The notes beneath the pieces were generated by a model that was not told where the DNA came from, searched no databases, and saw only the letters and a list, made by a program, of their open reading frames with translations. From Chara braunii (Eukaryota > Streptophyta > Charophyceae > Charales > Characeae), in NCBI GenBank assembly GCA_003427395.1, contig BFEA01000016.1:1937010-1969489 (forward strand): a stretch of 32,480 nucleotides of DNA, given 5' to 3'. Each line of letters starts with the position of its first letter. Position 1 is the stretch's first letter. Below are positions 27,156 to 32,480 of the stretch, in pieces. The position numbers and the translations under genes are program-made.

Positions 27156-28089
27156 GACTGGCCCACCCTGCAGGCTGCAGGTAGTGGGGAGGTAGTTCAT
27201 AGGTACTTCCCAGGCACTTCACGTGCAGTCAGGAGGCAGGAGGTAGTCTTCAGGATTCGGCAGCAGCACTCTGGAGGAGCGCTGCAGGAGTAGTACTAGC
27301 GTTAGCAGTAGTCTTCAGCACTGGGCGCCAGAGCTAGAGTAGTACTAGAGAGAGAGAGATTGGGCGGAGACCAGGGATACTTACCTGCAGCGCCGTTGCT
27401 CCAGCTTCGTCTTCGAGGTACCTGCAGCACAGCGCCATCTTCACAGGTTAGTACCTGACACATGAGGGAGATAGTTCTTCTTCTTCCTCTTATCAGTCCA
27501 CCATCTCCTTCTCACCCTTTCGCTATCTGACTTCACTGCATCAGCAGACTACGAGAGAGAGAGAGAGAGAGAGAGAGACATTTGGATCCAGACTCGACAT
27601 TGAGACTTCAGAGATATCGAAGAGGGATTATTTGGGACTTGTAATGAGACTTGGTGTTGACGACTTTCCCATCTCGACTTTCCCATCTCTCCCCTCCTCT
27701 TCGTCTGCTCCCCTCCTCTTCGTCTGTGCATGGCTGGACCTGCTGCCTCTTCCTGTGTATAGCGCCAGGCTCCTTCACACCTCGTGATGAGCATGACGTA
27801 TGTTTAGTCTACGTTGAGACATTGATTGGGCTAGTCATAATATTCTAGCATTCTGCTTCGCTATCTTGTACTACGTGAAAGAGGTCATTCTCGGTCAGGT
27901 CAGGGTTTCTATCCAAGTCTTCCTGCGCTATAAAAGCACCATTTTGTATGTATCGGAATGCACATTGCTTGCTGAGATTCTACTTGCACTGCATTGTCCA
28001 TTCAGTCCTTTTTATCACATTGCGGATCCTCGGTTTTGTATGTACATCGCCCAACTGGGTATGTAACAGTACCACATCAGAGTATGGGC

Positions 28090-28185
28090 CTCTCTCGACT
28101 ACTCACCAAATGTGCAAAATGACAATGAATCTTACACTAGATCGTGGACAGATACAGAGCCATATTGTGTCTTTTGTGCAGGCCC
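28090..28185. repeat. ~95-bp dispersed repeat core, second copy
   Basis: Aligns with 6868-6965 (ggcctct...actactcac, AATGTGCAAAATGA, AATGAATCT, gccatatt-tgtctttt). It is followed within 45 bp by a (TG)n(AG)n microsatellite, in line with the microsatellite association of the related foldback elements at 871-1405. Confidence 0.6.
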
Positions 28186-28223
28186 TATGTCTATTTCTCT
28201 CCAGTAAATAGTCCGTGTTCTGA

Positions 28224-28224
28224 G

Positions 28225-28317
<93 letters not shown>
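28224..28317. repeat. (TG)n(AG)n compound microsatellite
   Basis: TG repeat to about 28278 running into an AG repeat to 28316. Confidence 0.97.
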
Positions 28318-28319
<2 letters not shown>

Positions 28320-28349
28320 AAGACTGGACTTATTCGGGATGACCGTATT

Positions 28350-28660
28350 TGTCCTTGTTGACCGAAAGATATTCTCTGTGGCTACAGAAATGACCTGGTA
28401 TTAGGTGATATTACTGTGAAGTCCTTGATGAGTGCAAGAAAAAGGAAGGAAAAAAAGGTCCACCAGTCCTTGTGAGCCGCATCTGTTGATGACCAGGTCA
28501 CAAGTTCCAATCCTTATGAGATTGGATGTACAAAACAATGTTGAAGGCTACGCCCTCCAGATGAACAAGTCATGAGCTTGAATACTGAGGAGATCGGATG
28601 TATAAAACTGTGTTAACGGCTACCCTCGTCAGGCATGCAGTGGTGGCAATAGCCAGGATT
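28350..28660. repeat. Dispersed repeat shared with 31420-31645
   Basis: Shares gttgaccgaaagatattctc, ggtattaggtgat, gcaagaaaaaggaagga, and gtgagccgcatctgttgatg followed by accaggtca with the later region. It has weak B-box-like acaagttccaatcc at about 28500, so a tRNA-derived SINE is possible but unproven. A second half (28555-28615) repeats aggagatcggatgtataaaac-type sequence. Confidence 0.6.
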
Positions 28661-29246
28661 TTTTTTCTTTCTTTTTTAATTTTATAATACTTTTATTTAC
28701 TATTTAGACCATTTCTCGATTTATGCGTGTCATCCTTGTGCAGGGCCCATCCTCATGTTCTCTGTATCGCTCCAATTTGAATGAACGTCTGGAAAGACAG
28801 TAGCCAGGAATTTCTTCTTTTGTTTTTCTTGTGCGTGTCATCTGTAGGGGTTGGTAATCTCTTCTCTGTATCCCCGCTCCCCCCCCCCTTTCTACCCCCC
28901 CTCCAAAAACAAAAAAAGAAAACACGTCTGTACGTCTGTATCACTCCAATCTTAACGAATCGTTACGAATGTCCTGATTACAAATGTTGCCTGCCATCCG
29001 GCACTTCCCTGTGTATGCTGAACCTGTCGTCTGTTTGTCCGTCAATGGCTATCTGTCAATTTAAAAGGTGTGGATTAGGCAGCGGTGGCCGTGGGCGGTT
29101 GGTAACATGAGTGGTGGAGCAAGACCGCCGTACCACTCTTGCCTGCCCCCCGGTCACCGGGTGTGAAGAATCGCGAGTGCATCTGGCCACCTTGAATGCC
29201 AAAGATGCAGCAAGGCCCACAGATAGGAGCGAGGGGTGGGGCCAGG
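28661..29246. other. Unassigned flank of solo LTR B
   Basis: T-rich and C-rich runs (28658-28680, 28868-28905) and no recognisable gene. The part 29150-29215 (ccgggtgtgaagaatcg... gaatgccaaagatgcagcaag) is partly repeated on the other side of solo LTR B (30606-30695), so the LTR lies between related sequences. Confidence 0.45.
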
Positions 29247-29251
29247 CATTA

Positions 29252-30580
29252 TGTTACATGCTGCGCCTGCACACGAGGGCCATTTTCCAGGCCCTGCGTC
29301 CCTCAGGCTGAAAGCCTGAAAAACAGGGGCCTACAAACAGGCCCCGCGACCATTCAGCTCGAAAGCCTGAAAAACAGGGGCCTACAGACCCTGTGTCGTT
29401 TCAGACTAAAAATGGCAGTAGCCTTTTTAGCCTGAAATGAAGGGCCATTTCCGGTCTGTCATCAGACCGGCCTGCCCTGAAACTCAGGCACCGAACCAGG
29501 GTCTTAGGAACAGGCTATTTTTGGCCTGTTCCCACGACAGCTGCAGCGCCAGCCCCTGGCTCAGTTTGGCATTGGCAAGAGCAGCCTCCTGGACTGCCCA
29601 CCCTGCAACTGCAGGCAGTCGGAGGCAGTCAGGAGGCAGGCCGAGACAGTACATAGGGACTTCCCATGCACTTCACGGGGAGGCAGGAGGCAGTCAGTAG
29701 TCTTCAGGATTCGGCAGCAGCACTCTGGAGGGAGCGCTGCAGGAAGAGTAGTAGCGTTAGCATTAGTCTTCAGCGCTGGGCGCCAGTAGGTAACTGTAGT
29801 CGTCAGCGCTGGGCGCCAGTAGGTAACTGTAGTCTTCAGCGCTGGGCGCCATAGCTAGGATAGTACTAGAGAGAGAGAGATTGGGCGGAGGCCAGGAGTA
29901 CCTACCTGCAGCGCCGTTGCTCCAGCTTTGTCTTCGAGGTACCTGCTGCACAGCGCCAACTTCACAGGTTAGTACCTGGCTCGTAAGAGAGAGAGTTCTT
30001 CTTCTTCCTCTTCTCAGTCCATCTCCCTCTCACCCTCTCATTATTTGACTTCACTGCATCAGCAGACTACGAGAGAAAGAGAGAGAGAGAGAGCTTGGTG
30101 ACATTGGGTCCAGACTCGACTTTTGGGCTTCAGACATTTCGACGAGGGATTATTTGGGACTTGTGACAAAGACTTGGTGTTGACGACACTCCCATCTCTC
30201 CCCCTCTTCTTCATCTGATCCCCTCCTCTTCGTCTGTGTATGTCTGGACCTGGCGCTTCCTTCCTGTGTAATAGCGTCAGGCTCCTTCACACTTTGCGAT
30301 GAGCATGATGTATGTTTGGTCTGCGTTGAAATATTGATTGGGCTAGTCATTATATTCTAGCGTTCCGCTTCGCTATCTTGCACAACGTGAAAGGGGTCAG
30401 TCCCGGTCAGGTCAGGATTTGTATCTAAGCCTTCCCTGCGCTATTCAGCACCATTTTGTATGTATCGGAATGCACATTGCTTGCTGAGATTCTACTTGCA
30501 CTGCATTATCCATTCAGTCCTTTTTTATCACATTGCGGATCCTCGGTTATTATGTACATTGCCCGACTGGACATGTAACA
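29252..30580 (+). mobile_element. Solo LTR B (1329 bp), same family as A
   Basis: Same TGTTACA and TGTAACA ends, same orientation, flanked by CATTA (29247-29251) and CATTG (30581-30585), a 5-bp target duplication with one later change. The body aligns with solo LTR A throughout, from ggcattggcaagagcagcc to the end. Differences: only two to three units of the 47-bp array, loss of the TATA region near 29600, and a threefold cagcgctgggcgccagtag repeat at 29770-29855. Confidence 0.92.
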
Positions 30581-30585
30581 CATTG

Positions 30586-31330
30586 CCACTCCCTTAACCC
30601 CTCTCCGGGTCAGGTGTGAAGAACATGGTAGCCAGCTTGCATGCCAAAGATACACTCGCCATTTCAACGTCTGGCAAGTGATGCAGCAAGACCCATGTAT
30701 GGCCATCCCCGCCTCTGCCCGTTCCCCCCTCAACGCTCAGGGCCATGCTTCGCTTCTTTCCTCGAAATGTGAGGAATGGAGAGTGTATCTTGGCATCTTT
30801 CAGGTTCTTTTTGAGTGATCGACACGTCATTCTTCACAGTTGGCGAGAGTAGAGGAAAGAGGGGACTCCAGGCCAGGCCCTCCGTATCAGATGATGGGAT
30901 TTCGCAAAACAGCGGACGGGCAATAGTCCCTCCGAACACCACTGCACACCCCAGGCAAACAGAATGTACCCTGCAAGTGTCAGGAGGTAGTAAAACTCGC
31001 AATACCGCAGCAGCAGGGGAAGCAAGCCTACCTCCACGCGTCTTCTGCACTGCACTACACTGCACCACCCCAAGCTTTGCCGGACTGCCAGCAGTGCATT
31101 TTTTTCCTTTGTTGGGTTGCACCGCCAACCATTTTGGTCCTGTGGCACTGTTCCCCCAAAATCGGCGGATTGGCTCAATTTCAAGTCCGGGCGCTTCGCG
31201 TCGCTTTGCCGTCGCTTCGCGTCTGCTCTTAGAGCCTCTATGAATGTGCTTTTATGGCATGCTTTGTTATCTCTACTGTTGCCAGTTGAAGGTATAAGCC
31301 ATACATATGCCCCTAGTGTCTCAAGTTTGC
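30586..31330. other. Unassigned sequence
   Basis: No gene recognised. Minus-strand frames across 30730-31400 are long but have no family pattern and overlap in two frames. A short gcttcgcgtcgctttgccgt-type repeat lies at about 31191-31220. Confidence 0.4.
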
Positions 31331-31334
31331 CTGG

Positions 31335-31700
31335 GTGATATGCTGGCGGCTTAAGCCCAGCCCGCCTGTATGTCTCACAATCACAGCCAAACTGTTCTGA
31401 CATAGACTTGATTTGCCGGCGGCTTGTTGACAGAAAGATATTCTCTGTGGCTCTACGTGGGTGATATGCTGGCGGCTTGTTGACGGAACGATATTCTCTG
31501 TGGCTACTGGAATGACCCGGTATTAGGTGATACTACCGTGATTAGCGCAAGAAAAAGGAAGGATAAAAACTTAAAAAGGTCGCCGGTCCTAGTGAGCCGC
31601 ATCTGTTGATGACCAGGTCAGATGTACAAAACAGTGTTGATATGCTGGCGGCTTAAGCCCGCCTGTACGCTTCACCATCACAGGCAAACTGTTCCGACAC
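31335..31700. repeat. Nested duplications around gatatgctggcggctt
   Basis: Gatatgctggcggctt occurs at about 31338, 31460 and 31639. The first and third are each followed by aagcccgcctgta-type sequence and a caaactgttc-gaca segment; the second is followed by a diverged copy of the 28350-28660 repeat, whose agatattctctgtggct occurs twice (31436, 31488). Confidence 0.7.
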
Positions 31701-32431
31701 AGCCGTATGCGCACAGTGACTGCAATTTTCCTGGCTCGGACTGCTGCTGAATCGCAAAGCCTGGCGATGCCAGTCGAGTCGATTCTTTTTTTTTTTTATT
31801 TAATGCGTGGCACGCTGGAGAAAGTTGGCTCGGGGAAAAAGAGGCTTGGAAGTACTGGGGGCTCAAAGAATTTGGACCATTTTTTTGTGGATATGTGTGT
31901 GTCACCTCCTTGCATGGGGCCATGCCCGTCTCCTCTGTATGCCATCCTTGCACAGGAGCGGTTCCGATTTTGGTAGTCCCAAAGGATCAAGGGTACAGAA
32001 ATGGAGCGAGGTCTTTTTTTCTGTGTGTGTGTTTGTGTGTCTGTGGGGGGAGGGGTGTGCTTGACAACAGACGTTGAAAAAGGTTGGTTTAACATTTCAT
32101 TTTCTGTCACCAGGGAGTAGCTGTTCTTTTTGACTACGTATGTGCCCCCGATATGGTGTATGTTCATTGTTCGGTGTAAAACCTCAGATTCAGTTACTGT
32201 ATACATACATCTGATATGGGCATGAAAACCTTTTTCGCCTGGTCATTTCATTCTGTTATATACACGGGCCCTGGTTTGCTGTCCTCTTTCTCCCTCTCTG
32301 AGTCTCTGCCTATGATGGTTCACCGGGCAAATTCTCTAAGGCGATGTATGACTTCAAATAAACTTCAAATAAACTATGTTCATCGTACAGTCGCGCTTTC
32401 AGCCTTTCACGTACTGTGTACGTTCCATATT

Positions 32432-32433
<2 letters not shown>
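31701..32433. other. Unassigned 3' part of window
   Basis: Poly(T) at 31788-31798, a TG tract at about 32022-32041, and a tandem acttcaaataa duplication at 32351-32372 giving two AATAAA hexamers. No gene recognised. Confidence 0.4.

Positions 32434-32473
<40 letters not shown>
32434..32473. repeat. 40-base T tract
   Basis: Could be the poly(A) tail of a minus-strand retroposon whose body lies to the left-hand side outside recognisable similarity, or simple slippage. The window ends seven bases later. Confidence 0.9.
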
Positions 32474-32474
<1 letters not shown>

Positions 32475-32480
32475 GTTTAG

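Larger units (their letters stand above)
26587..28068 (+). mobile_element. Solo LTR A (1482 bp)
   Basis: Ends are TGTTACA and TGTAACA (perfect 7-bp inverted terminal repeats, TG...CA), flanked by a perfect 5-bp target duplication GTACC (26582-26586 and 28069-28073). A TATATAA box at 27149-27155 gives plus orientation. It contains a 47-bp tandem array near its start, an AG tract (27551-27578) and cttcacag-GTTAGT at about 27441. No retroelement genes adjoin it, so it is the product of LTR-LTR recombination. The superfamily is unknown, but a 5-bp duplication suits Ty1/copia or Ty3/gypsy. Confidence 0.92.

Noticed and set aside
27378-27396. U1 snRNA 5' end (atacttacctg) in solo LTR A
   Set aside because: Only about 11 bases match and none of the U1 stem-loops follow; solo LTR B has a changed version (gtacctacctg).
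30730-31403. Overlapping 132- and 189-residue minus-strand frames
   Set aside because: No recognisable motif, opposite-strand frames are equally open, and no splice or promoter context supports a gene.
1-32480. CRISPR array or bacterial-type operon
   Set aside because: The tandem arrays have no unique spacers of constant size, and every recognisable feature is eukaryotic.

Overview
Non-coding, repeat-dominated window of a nuclear genome, almost certainly from the green-plant lineage. The evidence is two plant-type U2 snRNA-derived sequences, a U6 snRNA-derived sequence, a primer-binding site matching plant initiator tRNA-Met, a Ty3/gypsy chromovirus with a chromodomain, and one exon of a plant-like protein-L-isoaspartate O-methyltransferase (PIMT). 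Extreme microsatellite and transposon load and a very long intron would suit a streptophyte alga such as Chara, but that species-level guess is inference only.

Layout. Positions 1-6.8 kb hold diverged composite repeats: 18S-rRNA-derived fragments (95-361, 4421-4603, minus strand), ~90-bp foldback mini-elements tied to CA/CT microsatellites (871-1405), two copies of a ~1.2-kb repeat with tRNA-like modules and conserved hairpins (2590-3766, 5575-6763), and ATG-initiated mini-exon-like segments that end in a splice-donor motif. A U2 retrocopy follows (6985-7195). The only convincing cellular protein-coding sequence is the PIMT exon at 8625-8973, which ends in a GC-type splice donor. No later PIMT exon is visible, so the rest of the window may be intron 1 (or the gene is broken).

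Positions 9-12 kb contain a 44-bp tandem array between inverted arms and a 3'-truncated U2 fragment fused to poly(A). Positions 12008-21012 are a full-length, minus-strand Ty3/gypsy chromovirus: two ~1.04-kb LTRs, PBS, gag, zinc knuckle, protease, RT, RNase H, integrase and chromodomain, all inactivated by stops and frameshifts. An 850-base N gap follows (21092-21941), then a degenerate minus-strand LINE (to about 24205), CTGT microsatellites, a dead U6 copy (25742-25826), and two solo LTRs of another family (26587-28068 and 29252-30580) with TGTTACA...TGTAACA ends and target-site duplications. The last 1.9 kb are unrecognised repeats ending in a 40-base T tract.

Functional view: apart from the PIMT exon, nothing appears able to make a working product. 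The interest lies in the concentration of retroposed small-RNA sequences (18S, tRNA-like, U2 twice, U6), the repeated mini-exon/donor motif, and the structure-rich composite repeat.
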